Notes under the pieces: generated by a model
What the model saw: only the letters and a program-made list of their open reading frames with translations
Told to the model about the DNA's origin: nothing
Databases searched by the model: none
NCBI RefSeq assembly: GCF_003337175.1
Contig: NZ_NETH01000022.1
Coordinates: 1 to 33,121 of the forward strand
Origin: Streptococcus gallolyticus
Lineage (GTDB): Bacteria; Bacillota; Bacilli; Lactobacillales; Streptococcaceae
Direction of reading: 5' to 3'
Length of the DNA: 33,121 bases
Shown: positions 1 through 9,130 of the stretch, piece by piece
Layout of the letters: every line of letters begins with the position of its first letter
Position numbering within the stretch: position 1 is the first letter of the stretch
Made by a program: the position numbers and the translations under genes

Positions 1-722
1 TTGATGAGTTTTTCGTAGTGTTGGATGTTCTCAATGATTTAAACCAATTCAAATTCACGAGCAAAAGAAGTTGTGCCAATAGAATTTGGAGCTAGTTCGA
101 GAATATCCAACGCATGTTTAGCTGTTAATCGTTTAATCTCAATAAGTTTATCAAAGCCAGCAGTTACCATTTTCTCAGGAGAAGGAAAACGTTTGAGCAA
201 CTCATAGACATAGTCAGAGTGTTTCGTAACGACCTGATGTAGTTCAGGGAAAATGATATCTAAACACTTGGTATATTGGACTTTCCAATCTGATTGATGT
301 TTCTTTAAACGATTCATGTGACGTGTTATAATTTTAAGTTCTTCTTGCCTGTTGTCATGCATAAATAGGGCACGATTAGGGTCAGAAAGCAACTTAAGAG
401 CTATTGTACGTGCGTCCTTCTTATCTGTTTTCGTTTTACGAAGTGAGAGAGACTTTGTGAATTCTTTGATAAGTAAGGGATTATAGGTGTAAATCTTATA
501 ATTGTTTTGATGTAAGAATGTTAAGAGATTTAAGGCATAATGTCCAGTATCTTCCATGGCGATAAGACAGTCTTGTCTAAGCTGTTTCAAGGTGTTATGA
601 AGCAGTTCAAATCCTTGTTTACGGTTTGTAATAGTAATAGGTTTCAATACCATTTTCCCTGTATTATCAATAACTGTCACATCGTGTTTGTTTTTAGCGA
701 CATCAATGCCAACATAGAGCAT
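1..722 (-). pseudogene. IS110-family transposase with in-frame stop, partial
   Basis: This is a site-specific recombinase-type transposase of the DEDD (RuvC-like) class. The 227-residue open part starts at 722 after a good GGAGGT ribosome binding site. It carries the catalytic set expected of the N-terminal domain: D7 in GIDVAKNKHD, E57 in AMEDTGHY, and D100 and D103 in KTDKKDA. At 39-41 there is a TAA stop, yet the same frame continues open to the window edge with residues typical of the family (IIENIQHYEKLI). The stop therefore looks like a GAA-to-TAA nonsense mutation. The C-terminal Tnp_20 domain with the catalytic serine would lie outside the window. The copy is probably inactive, unless the stop is a sequencing error. 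Confidence 0.8.
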
Positions 723-837
723 AAGAGTACCTCCAGATATTAAGTATTAAGTCCACTTGGTATCCACTTACTTTTTGCCTTGTTACCTTACTGAAGATTA
801 AACGTCTAGCGTTATCAAACTCATTACCAATTGAAAC

Positions 838-912
838 AAAAAGCTGTGGTTAGAGCCTTTCTGAAATCGTCAAAGCGATTGGGGGGTAGAAACTAATCCA
901 CAGTGGCTTTTT
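838..912 (-). ncRNA. candidate bridge-RNA-like fold in the IS110 non-coding end
   Basis: Read on the minus strand, 906-912 plus 898-902 plus 893-896 can pair with 838-844, 845-849 and 850-853 (AAAAAGC/GCTTTTT, TGTGG/CCACA, TTAG/CTAA), with a 3-nt and a 1-nt bulge. Inside is a hairpin AATCG/CGATT (865-869 and 876-880) with internal loops on both sides, one side containing a run of six C. IS110-family elements are known to encode a bridge RNA with looped stems in a non-coding end that guides target choice. Identity here is inference from position and fold only. Confidence 0.3.
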
Positions 913-932
913 CCAAGTATAACACTTGGGCT

Positions 933-962
933 TTGGCAGTAGCTAACTGCACTAAATATAAT
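933..962 (+). promoter_or_regulatory. possible promoter just upstream of hflX
   Basis: TTGGCA (933-938) and a perfect TATAAT (957-962) are 18 bases apart. The predicted start of transcription, near 969, would leave only about nine bases before the hflX start and cut into its ribosome binding site. Either the RNA is nearly leaderless or the match is fortuitous. Two small hairpins, CCAAGT/ACTTGG (913-929) and GCAGT/ACTGC (937-950), overlap the spacer. Confidence 0.3.
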
Positions 963-977
963 ATAAGGGGTGAGCAG

Positions 978-2216
978 ATGATTGAAACAAGCAAGCGTCA
1001 GGAGCGTGTTATTTTACTAGGTGTTGAGTTGCCAGAGACGGAAAATTTTGAGATGTCAATGGAAGAATTAGCTTCTCTAGCTAAGACGGCAGGAGCAGAA
1101 GTTGTCTCTTCTTATCGTCAAAAGCGTGAAAAATACGACAGTAAGTCTTTGATTGGTTCGGGCAAATTAGCCGAGATTAAAGCGATTGTGGAAGCTGATG
1201 AGATTGACACCATTATTGTCAATGACCGCCTGACTCCTCGGCAAAATGTCAACTTGGAAGTTGAACTTGGTGTCAAAGTGATTGACCGTATGCAGTTAAT
1301 TCTGGATATTTTTGCCATGCGGGCACGTAGTCATGAGGGGAAATTGCAAGTTCATCTCGCTCAGCTCAAATACATGTTGCCACGTCTTGTTGGACAAGGG
1401 GTTATGTTGAGCCGACAAGCTGGTGGTATCGGTAGCCGTGGTCCTGGTGAAAGTCAATTGGAACTTAATCGCCGCTCAATTCGTCATCAAATTTCAGATA
1501 TTGAACGTCAACTAAAGGTTGTCGAAAAAAATCGTGAAACAGGTCGTGAAAAACGCACCGAATCACAAGTGTTTAAAATCGGTTTAATTGGTTATACCAA
1601 TGCTGGTAAATCAACGATTATGAACGTTTTAACCAATGATAAACAGTATGAAGCCGATGAATTGTTTGCAACCTTGGATGCAACAACCAAACAAATTTAT
1701 TTACAAAATCAATTTCAGGTGACGCTGACGGATACTGTTGGATTTATTCAAAATTTACCGACAGAGCTGGTTGCTGCGTTTAAGTCAACTTTGGAAGAAA
1801 GTCGTAACGTTGATCTCTTGTTGCACGTTATTGATGCCAGCGACCCAAATCATGCGGAGCATGAAAAAGTGGTTTTGAATTTGTTAAAAGAGCTGGACAT
1901 GCTAGATATTCCGCGCTTAGCTGTTTATAACAAAATGGATGTTGCGGAGCATTTGGTGGCAACAGCTTTTCCAAATGTGCGTATTTCTGCGCGTGATAAG
2001 GACGCTCGCACACTCTTACGCCGTTTGATTATCAATGAAATTCGTGAGATTTTTGAGTCATTTAGCATTCGTGTTCACCAAAGTCAGGCTTACAAACTGT
2101 ATGAGTTAAATAAAATTGCTTTGCTAGACCATTACGACTTTGCCCAAGAATACGAAACCATTACTGGCTACATCAATCCTAAAAATAAATGGAGACTAGA
2201 AGAATTTTATGACTGA
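978..2216 (+). CDS. hflX: GTPase HflX
   Basis: HflX is a ribosome-associated GTPase of the Obg-HflX superfamily; in other bacteria it splits or rescues stalled and stressed ribosomes. The 412-residue protein has the HflX N-terminal domain with GIGSRGPGESQLE near 150-162. The G domain follows: G1 GYTNAGKST at 205-213, G3 DTVGF at 252-256, G4 NKMD at 318-321 and G5 SAR at 337-339. The frame is open upstream to 903. The start at 978 was chosen because it follows an AAGGGG ribosome binding site and gives the usual N-terminus (MIETSKRQERVILLGVEL). The stop overlaps the next gene by 8 bases, suggesting translational coupling. Length and motifs are normal for the family. Confidence 0.96.
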   Translation: MIETSKRQERVILLGVELPETENFEMSMEELASLAKTAGAEVVSSYRQKREKYDSKSLIGSGKLAEIKAIVEADEIDTIIVNDRLTPRQNVNLEVELGVKVIDRMQLILDIFAMRARSHEGKLQVHLAQLKYMLPRLVGQGVMLSRQAGGIGSRGPGESQLELNRRSIRHQISDIERQLKVVEKNRETGREKRTESQVFKIGLIGYTNAGKSTIMNVLTNDKQYEADELFATLDATTKQIYLQNQFQVTLTDTVGFIQNLPTELVAAFKSTLEESRNVDLLLHVIDASDPNHAEHEKVVLNLLKELDMLDIPRLAVYNKMDVAEHLVATAFPNVRISARDKDARTLLRRLIINEIREIFESFSIRVHQSQAYKLYELNKIALLDHYDFAQEYETITGYINPKNKWRLEEFYD

Positions 2217-2847
2217 TTATATAAGCTTGGCTTTAAAATACGGTGGTTTTACATCACTCGATAAAGTTTATTTACAAAATACCTTGGAGCAGTTGACGGA
2301 TGAGCAAAAACTCAGTTTTATCACACCGCCACCAAGTGTTATCAATGCTTATTTTGCAGAAATCTATCAAAAACAATCTCCAGAAGCCGCAACAGATTAT
2401 TATTTTGAATTATCTAAAGAATTGCATTTGTTAAATGCTAACCCATCTTTTGATGAATACAAGCCCTTTATTCGCTTGAATTTATCAGGAAAATCATATG
2501 GTTTTACCTATGAAAATGACAAAGAAGTAGCGCGTGTTTTTTCTGAAAAGAATGAGACGCTAGCTGCAGATGTTTTGTTTGAATTGGCACAGGTTTTCCC
2601 ACAATACAAGGTTTACGTGGAAGAAGGACACATAAAAATGTCAAAAATGGATTTTGATGAAGAAGTCCTTGAGGATCTAACGCCACAAGAAAGTTTGCTC
2701 AGCCATATTTCAAAATTAAAAGGAAATGTGGTTAAGCTACAAAGTTTTAATCGTGATGAATTAGTAGAATTACTAGCTCACTACAAAGGACAAGTTTATT
2801 ATACCTTTGACCAACGTGAATTCATTGCTTATGTAAAAGTACAGTAG
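2209..2847 (+). CDS. conserved streptococcal protein of unknown function
   Basis: This 212-residue soluble protein has no signal peptide or membrane segment. It is acidic and rich in Tyr, Phe and Leu, and I see no catalytic motif. It starts in the 8-base overlap ATGACTGA with hflX and ends 39 bases before rnz, so it sits inside the hflX-rnz operon. Homologues in this position have sometimes been labelled cystathionine beta-lyase in streptococcal genomes. Nothing here supports that: the length is about half that of such an enzyme, and no PLP-lysine motif is visible. It is a real gene by context and coding character; function unknown. Confidence 0.8.
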   Translation: MTDYISLALKYGGFTSLDKVYLQNTLEQLTDEQKLSFITPPPSVINAYFAEIYQKQSPEAATDYYFELSKELHLLNANPSFDEYKPFIRLNLSGKSYGFTYENDKEVARVFSEKNETLAADVLFELAQVFPQYKVYVEEGHIKMSKMDFDEEVLEDLTPQESLLSHISKLKGNVVKLQSFNRDELVELLAHYKGQVYYTFDQREFIAYVKVQ

Positions 2848-2853
2848 AGGAAA

Positions 2854-2886
2854 GGAGATAAAAACTTCGGTTTTTATCATTATAGA
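2854..2886 (+). promoter_or_regulatory. rnz ribosome binding site separated from the start by a cUUCGg hairpin
   Basis: The only Shine-Dalgarno match before rnz is AAAGGAG ending at 2857, 29 bases from the ATG at 2887, too far for normal initiation. The gap holds a perfect 9-bp stem, GATAAAAAC (2857-2865) with GTTTTTATC (2870-2878), closed by the very stable TTCG tetraloop (2866-2869). If it folds, the Shine-Dalgarno is brought to about 8 bases from the start. It could also act as a weak terminator. Confidence 0.65.
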
Positions 2887-3816
2887 ATGGAATTACAATT
2901 TTTGGGAACAGGAGCGGGTCAGCCATCAAAGTCACGTAATGTGTCAAGTTTAGTTTTGAAGCTACTTGATGAAATCAATGAGGTCTGGATGTTTGACTGT
3001 GGCGAAGGCACACAGCGTCAGATTTTAGAAACAACAATCAAACCGCGTAAAGTTAAGCGTATTTTTATCACGCATTTGCATGGAGACCATATTTTTGGTT
3101 TGCCTGGATTTTTGGCTAGCCGAGCTTTTCAAGCTAACGAGGAACAAACAGACCTTGATGTTTACGGTCCTATTGGTATTCGTTCGTATATTTTAAATAG
3201 CTTGCGCTTGTCAGGAGCACGCTTGCCATATCGCATTCATTTCCATGAATTTGACGAGAATAGCCTTGGTAAGGTTATGGAAACTGATAAATTTGTGGTT
3301 TACGCAGAAAAACTTGATCATACGATTTTCTGTATTGGTTATCGTGTGATGCAAAAAGATTTAGAGGGAACGCTTGATGCTGAGGCTCTGAAGGCTGCTG
3401 GTGTGCCTTTCGGACCGCTTTTTGGCAAAATCAAGAGTGGGCAGGATGTTATCTTAGAAGACGGAACAAAAATCATTGCTAAAGATTACATTTCAGCACC
3501 GAAAAAAGGAAAAATTATTACCATTTTAGGTGACACACGTAAGACAGATGCTAGTGTTCGTCTTGGTTTGGGAGCTGATATTTTAGTTCACGAATCAACT
3601 TACGGCAAAGGTGATGAAAAAATGGCGCGTAAACATGGTCATTCAACGAACATGCAAGCTGCGCAAATTGCCAAAGAGGCGTCAGCTAAAATGCTTTTGC
3701 TTAACCACATTAGTGCTCGTTTTCTAGGGCGTGAGTGCAAACAAATCGAAAATGACGCCAAAACAGTCTTTGAAAACACGCACCTTGTTAAAGATTTGGA
3801 AGAAATTAGCTTATGA
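2887..3816 (+). CDS. rnz: ribonuclease Z
   Basis: RNase Z is a zinc metallo-beta-lactamase-fold endonuclease that matures tRNA 3' ends lacking an encoded CCA. The 309-residue protein has the metal-binding HLHGDH motif at 63-68, further ligands in KLDHTIF and GDTRKTD, and LLNHISAR near the C-terminus. The length is typical of the short bacterial RNase Z. The start is fixed by the conserved N-terminus [15 protein letters not shown]; the ribosome binding site is split from it by a hairpin (2857-2878). The stop overlaps the next gene by four bases (ATGA). Confidence 0.96.
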   Translation: MELQFLGTGAGQPSKSRNVSSLVLKLLDEINEVWMFDCGEGTQRQILETTIKPRKVKRIFITHLHGDHIFGLPGFLASRAFQANEEQTDLDVYGPIGIRSYILNSLRLSGARLPYRIHFHEFDENSLGKVMETDKFVVYAEKLDHTIFCIGYRVMQKDLEGTLDAEALKAAGVPFGPLFGKIKSGQDVILEDGTKIIAKDYISAPKKGKIITILGDTRKTDASVRLGLGADILVHESTYGKGDEKMARKHGHSTNMQAAQIAKEASAKMLLLNHISARFLGRECKQIENDAKTVFENTHLVKDLEEISL

Positions 3817-4571
3817 GAATTATAGCCATTACAGGAGCAACAGGTGGTATTGCTCGAGAAATCATCAAACGTATTCCCAAAGACGATTATGTGATTGCCT
3901 TGGGACGTGATTTAAAGAAATTAAAAACACATTATGGCAATCGTCCAAACACAGCTTGCTTTGCCCTTGATATGTCAAGCGATGTAGCGATTGCTGAAAC
4001 GGTTGAAAAAATCTATGCTATCCATGGACGCATTGATATTTTTATCAATAATGCTGGGTACGGCGATTTTAGTGATTTCGATGCTTATACCACGGCGCAA
4101 ATTCGTGACATGTTTGATGTTAATACCTTTGCAACAATGACGTTTTCACGTTTAGTAGGGCAAAAGATGAAAGAGGCAGGGAAAGGCCATATTATCAATA
4201 TTGCTAGCATTGCAGGCTTGATTGCTTCTGCCAAATCTTCTGTCTATTCTGCAACAAAATTTGCTGTGATTGGTTTTTCAAATGCTTTGCGACTAGAATT
4301 AGCTGATAGTAACGTTTACGTGACAACTGTCAACCCTGGACCGATTGCAACAAAATTTTTTGATAAAGCAGACCCATCAGGAGACTATCTTAAAAGTGTT
4401 GGACGGTTTGTTTTACAGCCAGAATACGTTGCGAAACGCACCGTTGCCATTTTTGGCAAGAATAAGCGTGAGCTAAATATGCCTTGGTCGCTTGCGGCAG
4501 CTCACAAAGCTTATACACTTTTCCCAAGAATCGCAGATTTTCTAGCTAGAAGAGCCTTTAATTACAAATAA
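3813..4571 (+). CDS. short-chain dehydrogenase/reductase
   Basis: This is a classical SDR oxidoreductase with a Rossmann fold using NAD(P). It has 252 residues. The cofactor motif TGATGGIA lies at 7-14 and NNAG at 79-82. The catalytic triad is S132 in NIASIAG with Y145 and K149 in YSATK. Its substrate cannot be told from the sequence. It overlaps rnz by 4 bases, so it is translationally coupled in the same operon. Similar genes stand beside rnz in other streptococci as I recall. No lesion or odd feature is visible. Confidence 0.9.
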   Translation: MRIIAITGATGGIAREIIKRIPKDDYVIALGRDLKKLKTHYGNRPNTACFALDMSSDVAIAETVEKIYAIHGRIDIFINNAGYGDFSDFDAYTTAQIRDMFDVNTFATMTFSRLVGQKMKEAGKGHIINIASIAGLIASAKSSVYSATKFAVIGFSNALRLELADSNVYVTTVNPGPIATKFFDKADPSGDYLKSVGRFVLQPEYVAKRTVAIFGKNKRELNMPWSLAAAHKAYTLFPRIADFLARRAFNYK

Positions 4572-4610
4572 ACCAAGCGTCGTTAACTTTACATAAGAAG
4601 TGAGAAGTGA

Positions 4611-6812
4611 ATGATAACAAGTAAATACAATTGGAAAAATAGTGACAAAGAGCCAGATAATGGCTTTTTTGAGCTGACAAAAAAAGAAAAACTAACAGAA
4701 TTAGCCAGTCAGATTCTTTATAGCCGAGGTGTTGATACGGCAGAAAAATTGACTCAATTTCTCTCAACAGATTTGTCACAATTGCATGACCCTTACCTTT
4801 TACATGACATGGATAAAGCGGTTGAGCGTATTCGCCAAGCCATTGAGAACTACGAGCAAATTTTGGTTTATGGTGATTATGATGCTGACGGAATGACTAG
4901 TGCCAGTATTATGAAAGAAGCCCTTGAAATGTTAGGCGCTGAAGCCCAAGTTTATCTGCCAAATCGTTTCACAGATGGTTATGGTCCCAATGAATCGGTC
5001 TATAACTATTTCATTGAGCAGCAAAACGTTTCTTTGATTATCACGGTGGACAATGGCGTAGCAGGGCACGAAGCGATTACCTACGCACAAAGTCGGGGGG
5101 TAGATGTCATTGTGACAGACCACCACGGTTTGCCAGCAGAGCTACCAGAAGCATTTGCGATTGTGCACCCAGAACACCCAGAAGCTGATTATCCGTTCAA
5201 ATATCTGGCTGGCTGTGGCGTTGCTTTCAAAGTCGCTTGTACTTTGCTAGAATCTATTCCGACAGAAATGCTTGATTTGGTGGCAATTGGAACAATTGCT
5301 GATATGGTGAGTTTGACTGATGAAAACCGTATGATGGTTAAAGTCGGACTTGACATTCTGAAACAAACCGAACGCATTGGTCTGATTGAATTGATGAAAG
5401 TCTCAGACGTGGATATGGCAGATGTCAATGAAGAAACGGTTGGTTTCAAAATTGCTCCGCAGCTAAATGCACTTGGCCGCCTAGATGACCCAAATCCTGC
5501 TGTCGAATTATTGACTGGCTTTGATGACGAAGAAGCGCATAAGATTGCCAAGATGATTAATGCTAAAAACGAAGAACGCAAGGAAATTGTTCAGAAAATC
5601 TTCGATGAAGCCATGAGCATGGTTGATTTGGAAAAGCCTGTGCAAGTATTGGCTAAAGAAGGCTGGCACCCAGGCGTTTTAGGAATTGTCGCAGGGCGTA
5701 TTTTAGAACAAATCGCGCAACCAGTGATTGTTTTAAATATCGAAGATGGGCTTGCTAAAGGTTCTGCCAGAAGTATTGAGGCTATTAATATTTTCCATGC
5801 TCTTGATGAGCACCGTGACTTATTTGAAGCCTTTGGTGGACACGCTGGCGCTGCTGGAATGACTTTGGTGACTGAAAATCTTGATAATTTATCACAAGTT
5901 TTGTGTGATTATATTGCTGAAAATGATATTGACTTATCACAGAAAAAAGAGCTTGTTATTGATGAGATTCTGGAGCTATCAGAGATTGACCTTGATACCG
6001 TGCACAGTCTTGAAAAATTGGCCCCATTTGGTATGGACAATCCAAAACCAGTCTTTGAAATTAACGATTTTGTGGTGAAACAAGCACGCACTATGGGGCA
6101 AAATGGTGCGCATTTAAAACTAAAAATTGCCCAAGGCACAACGGCAATTGAACTTGTTGCCTTTAATCAGGGACATCTGGCGCAGGAATTTCAACAAGCG
6201 CAAAATCTTTGCCTTGCAACGACCTTATCGATTAATAAGTGGAATGGGCAAACGACTGTTCAATTAATGTTGGAAGATGCGCGTGTTGAAGGTGTTCAGT
6301 TGATTGATATTCGCTCCAAAACGGCTAGCCTTCCAGAACGTGTTCCAGTATTGGCTGAAGATAGCACGGCAAATGAAGTTGTGGTCTTAGACATTCCTGA
6401 TAAGGCTGAGGACTTAAAAGCGCTCTTTATCGGTCGTCATTTTGAAGCCGTTTATTTTAAAAATCAGATTAAACGTGCTTATTATCTGACAGGCTATGGC
6501 ACACGTGACCAATTTGCTAAGCTTTATAAAACTATTTATCAATTCCCAGAATTTGATGTCCGCTACAAGTTAAAAGAGTTGAGTCAGTACCTTAATATCC
6601 CTGATATTTTGCTCGTTAAAATGATTCAGATTTTTGATGAATTAGATTTTGTAACCATCACAGATGGTGTGATGGTCGTCAACAAAGATGCCCAGAAACG
6701 CAGTATTTCAGAAAGCCAAATCTACCAAGACCTCAAACAACAAGTTAAATTCCAAGAGCTAATGGCACTCGGAACCCCACAAGAAATCTACGATTGGCTG
6801 ACTGATGAATAA
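4611..6812 (+). CDS. recJ: single-stranded-DNA-specific exonuclease RecJ
   Basis: RecJ is a 5'-to-3' single-strand DNA exonuclease of the DHH superfamily, acting in recombination and repair. The 733-residue protein carries the DHH core: GDYDADGMTSAS at 88-99, TVDNG at 145-149 and the DHH signature at 170-172. The DHHA1 part has GVLGIVAGRI and GGHAGAAGM. The C-terminal extension of about 170 residues is typical of the Firmicute long form. The start follows a weak AGAAGTGA site 39 bases after the SDR gene. A clear terminator (6821-6860) follows directly, ending the hflX-recJ cluster. Confidence 0.96.
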   Translation: MITSKYNWKNSDKEPDNGFFELTKKEKLTELASQILYSRGVDTAEKLTQFLSTDLSQLHDPYLLHDMDKAVERIRQAIENYEQILVYGDYDADGMTSASIMKEALEMLGAEAQVYLPNRFTDGYGPNESVYNYFIEQQNVSLIITVDNGVAGHEAITYAQSRGVDVIVTDHHGLPAELPEAFAIVHPEHPEADYPFKYLAGCGVAFKVACTLLESIPTEMLDLVAIGTIADMVSLTDENRMMVKVGLDILKQTERIGLIELMKVSDVDMADVNEETVGFKIAPQLNALGRLDDPNPAVELLTGFDDEEAHKIAKMINAKNEERKEIVQKIFDEAMSMVDLEKPVQVLAKEGWHPGVLGIVAGRILEQIAQPVIVLNIEDGLAKGSARSIEAINIFHALDEHRDLFEAFGGHAGAAGMTLVTENLDNLSQVLCDYIAENDIDLSQKKELVIDEILELSEIDLDTVHSLEKLAPFGMDNPKPVFEINDFVVKQARTMGQNGAHLKLKIAQGTTAIELVAFNQGHLAQEFQQAQNLCLATTLSINKWNGQTTVQLMLEDARVEGVQLIDIRSKTASLPERVPVLAEDSTANEVVVLDIPDKAEDLKALFIGRHFEAVYFKNQIKRAYYLTGYGTRDQFAKLYKTIYQFPEFDVRYKLKELSQYLNIPDILLVKMIQIFDELDFVTITDGVMVVNKDAQKRSISESQIYQDLKQQVKFQELMALGTPQEIYDWLTDE

Positions 6813-6820
6813 CTAAAGAT

Positions 6821-6860
6821 AACCTCTTTTGGAGCTAACACAGTTCCAAGGAGGTTTTTA
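6821..6860 (+). terminator. terminator after recJ
   Basis: AACCTC pairs with GAGGTT and the inner TTGG with CCAA, with a small internal loop, followed by TTTTTA. It closes the hflX-recJ transcription unit and marks the left border of the accessory block. Confidence 0.75.
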
Positions 6861-7037
6861 TATCAATAGAAAGTTTATATTTCTTGTAGGATTTAAAGTT
6901 CTTCCCTAGGTCTCAAGGCTGATTTTTAATGTGTTAGCTGTTTTATTTAGTTTTGTTTAAGTAAAACACCGTATGCTACTTGTTATCATCTTTGAAAGCA
7001 ATGAAAGGAAAGAGCGAAGCTCTCTTGGTGAAGTAAT

Positions 7038-7289
7038 ATGCCTAATCATTTTGATCGAGATCCTGGTGGACCTGGTGGTTTTGGCGGACCTCGTGGTCCA
7101 GAATTTGGTGGTCCTCGTCCCCCTCATCGCCCACCTTACGGCTATCGAAGAGGTGGATTTGGTCTTGGGAGTATTTTGTTAGCAGGTGCGGTAGTGGCTG
7201 CAGCAGGGGCTTTGATTGGTAAAGCTTCGCAAAATACCACTAGAAAGACAAAAGACGTTACTAATGATGATGACGGTTTTGTTTGGTAA
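7038..7289 (+). CDS. small Gly/Pro-rich membrane protein, unknown
   Basis: The protein has 83 residues in three parts. Residues 1-45 are rich in Gly, Pro and Arg with repeated GGP/GPR units. Residues about 47-65 form one hydrophobic segment (LGSILLAGAVVAAAGALIG). The tail is short and charged, ending DDDGFVW. No family is recognised. The ribosome binding site is weak (GGTGAAG) and is preceded by a small hairpin AGAGC/GCTCT. The gene stands alone between two terminators (6821-6860 and 7337-7383). The strongly patterned composition supports coding over chance, but the frame +1 reading is also open, so confidence is moderate. Confidence 0.6.
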   Translation: MPNHFDRDPGGPGGFGGPRGPEFGGPRPPHRPPYGYRRGGFGLGSILLAGAVVAAAGALIGKASQNTTRKTKDVTNDDDGFVW

Positions 7290-7336
7290 ATGACTAAAAA
7301 AGTAAGAATATCATATCGTTAATTATGTCATCATAC

Positions 7337-7383
7337 AAAAAAGATTCACCCAGACTCATAAAAGAGCTAGGTGAATCTTTTTT
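7337..7383. terminator. bidirectional terminator
   Basis: A perfect 14-base inverted repeat, AAAAAAGATTCACC (7337-7350) with its complement ending in TTTTTT (7370-7383). It has A-run and T-run on opposite sides, so it can end transcription of the small membrane protein gene from the left and of the acyltransferase pseudogene from the right. Confidence 0.9.
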
Positions 7384-8732
7384 ATTTTCGTTTTCTCAAA
7401 CCGTCTTTGGGGGTGGTAAATGGGATACTGTCAGAAACTTGGGCGTTTGTGATACCCAATTCTGCCAAGGTTTCAAGGAATGGTTTGACGTAGGTATCTT
7501 CTGGAAAGTTCTGTTTGACATCAATGGTGAATTTACCGCTGGCACAAATCATATTAATTGAAAGTCCGATTGTTCCTGCGCTGTAAAGGTGAATACTATC
7601 AATATATTGCTCGTTTTCGTTGAGAATGAATTGCCCAATGTAACTAATGGTGTAAGTGTTGAGGTGGCTATTTTCCATGAAAGCTAATAGTTTTTGTTTC
7701 TCTTCAAATGACGGTGCTTCATCTAGTTTATTATAAAGTCCGATGATACCATTAGCCTCTTTTTTACAGAAATCAATGTCTTTTTGTTGATTGAGATAAG
7801 TCCGATAGTTGGTAGCAATTTTCCTTAAAGGTTTTGCTTGTATCGTCTTTACTATATGGTAGAATCATTGATTTGACAGTATTTTTAAAGGTATTTTCAT
7901 AACCAAGTGCTGCACGCATATCGGTGGCAATGTTAGCATTGATTGGTTTGTCAAAATCTGGGAAAAGTTTGGCAATGGTTTGACTGATCGCATAGCTTAG
8001 TAAAATGACAGGTGTTGCCTTGTTAGCTTTTGCAACTGCCATGTAATCGCTTTGTGGAATGGTAATCTCAAAACGATAGTCGTTGATGTCATCATTTGGC
8101 TTGCTTTCAGGAAGTTCATAGGCATCACGAGAGAAAGTTGGAAAGTCTTTGCTGTCATCATAATCGTAAAACTCCCAGAAAGCATCAGCGGTTTCATTTG
8201 GTAAAAGTGGCGTATCTTTGAGACGAATGCCTTCAGCTTGAGCATTAGAATGATAGAAACGTTGGCAATAGTAGTAAATGACTGTTTCAATGAATGGCTT
8301 GACACCGCGACCGTCGCAAAGAGCATGGTGAAAAGCAAAATAAGCAGCATTTTTATGATAAGTGACTTCTACCAAATGTTGATTAGTGCGCAGGCTGCCA
8401 AGTTTTCCAAGGCTTTTGGTGGGATGTGCAACCATGGTGACAGGGTTTTGTACGATGTAAAAGTCACCGTCTAGCTCAATCAAACGTGTATTAATGTATG
8501 GAAAACGCATTACGGCATAACGAATGGCTTCGGTCAAATCGCTACCAGAGACACGTTCTTTAAAACGAACCTCAAAAACTTCGCTATCCATGCCTTGGCT
8601 CATATAAAGATACGATTGTCCTGAACGTACCTTATCCAAGCTATCATCGGCGGTTGAGCCTGATTGGTTGATAAGATGCTCTTTACGCATCCGATCTAAT
8701 TGCTTGGCAGTTTGTTTTAATTGTTCAAACAT
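7382..8732 (-). pseudogene. condensation-like acyltransferase (HHxxxDG), frameshifted
   Basis: The gene starts at 8732 after a strong AGGAGGT site. The first 297 or so residues resemble the condensation/alcohol-acyltransferase fold, with the catalytic motif HHALCDG at 135-141. The frame breaks in GGTTTTGC at about 7830-7837. Downstream, the +1 frame continues sensibly (KIATNYRTYLNQQKDIDF onward) to a stop at 7382. One surplus base in the A-run, or two lost, repairs the join (DDTSK-PLRKIA) into a protein of about 450 residues, a normal size for the family. As written the product lacks its C-terminal third and is probably inactive. Substrate unknown; lipid or peptide acylation is only a guess. 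It converges on the terminator at 7337-7383. Confidence 0.8.
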
Positions 8733-8779
8733 ATTGACACCTCCTATTTGGCATTATTATAAAACATTATGATAATGAA

Positions 8780-8814
8780 AAAAACGACAAGGTCTTGCTG
8801 AACTGTCGGTTTTT
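8780..8814. terminator. terminator-like hairpin
   Basis: AAAACGACA (8781-8789) pairs with TGTCGGTTTT (8804-8813) with one bulged G. A-run and T-run flank it, so it could act in either direction. It stands upstream of the acyltransferase start and may stop minus-strand RNA arriving from the CPBP gene. Confidence 0.5.
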
Positions 8815-8816
8815 GA

Positions 8817-9130
8817 GAATATAAATTTATAAATTAGTTTCTTGCTGATTAAGATTTTTATCTAAACTAAACAGTGTAGTGATAGAAAAGAGTGCTAATG
8901 GCGACTAAGGCACACGGAGTCTGAGCATGGCTTCTTATTAACTATCATTAGTGACCAAAATCAATTAAGGTGCAGATTAAGACAAGCATCAAGGAGAATT
9001 AACGCTTATACAGATAATCGCAAAAAACACTCACCTTGCTGATAGAAGTCTGGTTAGAAAACAGCTTGGACTGAGCTAGGTATGATAGTGTTCATGGGTA
9101 ATAGATTAATTTTTACTAAGAAGACTACCA
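8817..9130. other. 314-base stretch without a recognisable gene
   Basis: No open frame of credible coding character, RNA gene or strong hairpin was found. It follows the truncated end of the CPBP protease gene on the minus strand and may be the remains of that gene's 3' part or of deleted neighbours. One minus-strand frame past the CPBP stop stays hydrophobic for about 30 codons (KVMVVFLVKI), but it has no family motif. Confidence 0.4.

Larger units (their letters stand above)
1..912 (-). mobile_element. IS110-family insertion sequence, partial at the window edge
   Basis: The transposase gene runs leftward from 722 and continues past the window start. Positions 723 to about 912 are non-coding and are taken as the 5' non-coding end of the element, because they contain a strong imperfect stem (838-912) and no host gene. 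The exact outer end is not proven: IS110 elements usually lack long terminal inverted repeats and target duplications. The element lies directly upstream of hflX and may separate it from genes that normally precede it. The family is certain from the transposase; the boundary is an estimate. Confidence 0.7.

Noticed and set aside
5189..5581. 130-codon minus-strand frame inside recJ
   Set aside because: Serine-rich shadow of a well-supported gene in an antisense frame.
6973..7182. 69-codon Leu/Val-rich frame overlapping the Gly/Pro-rich gene
   Set aside because: It is the +1 reading of GGP-type repeats, which turns glycine-proline codons into Val/Leu; no ribosome binding site.
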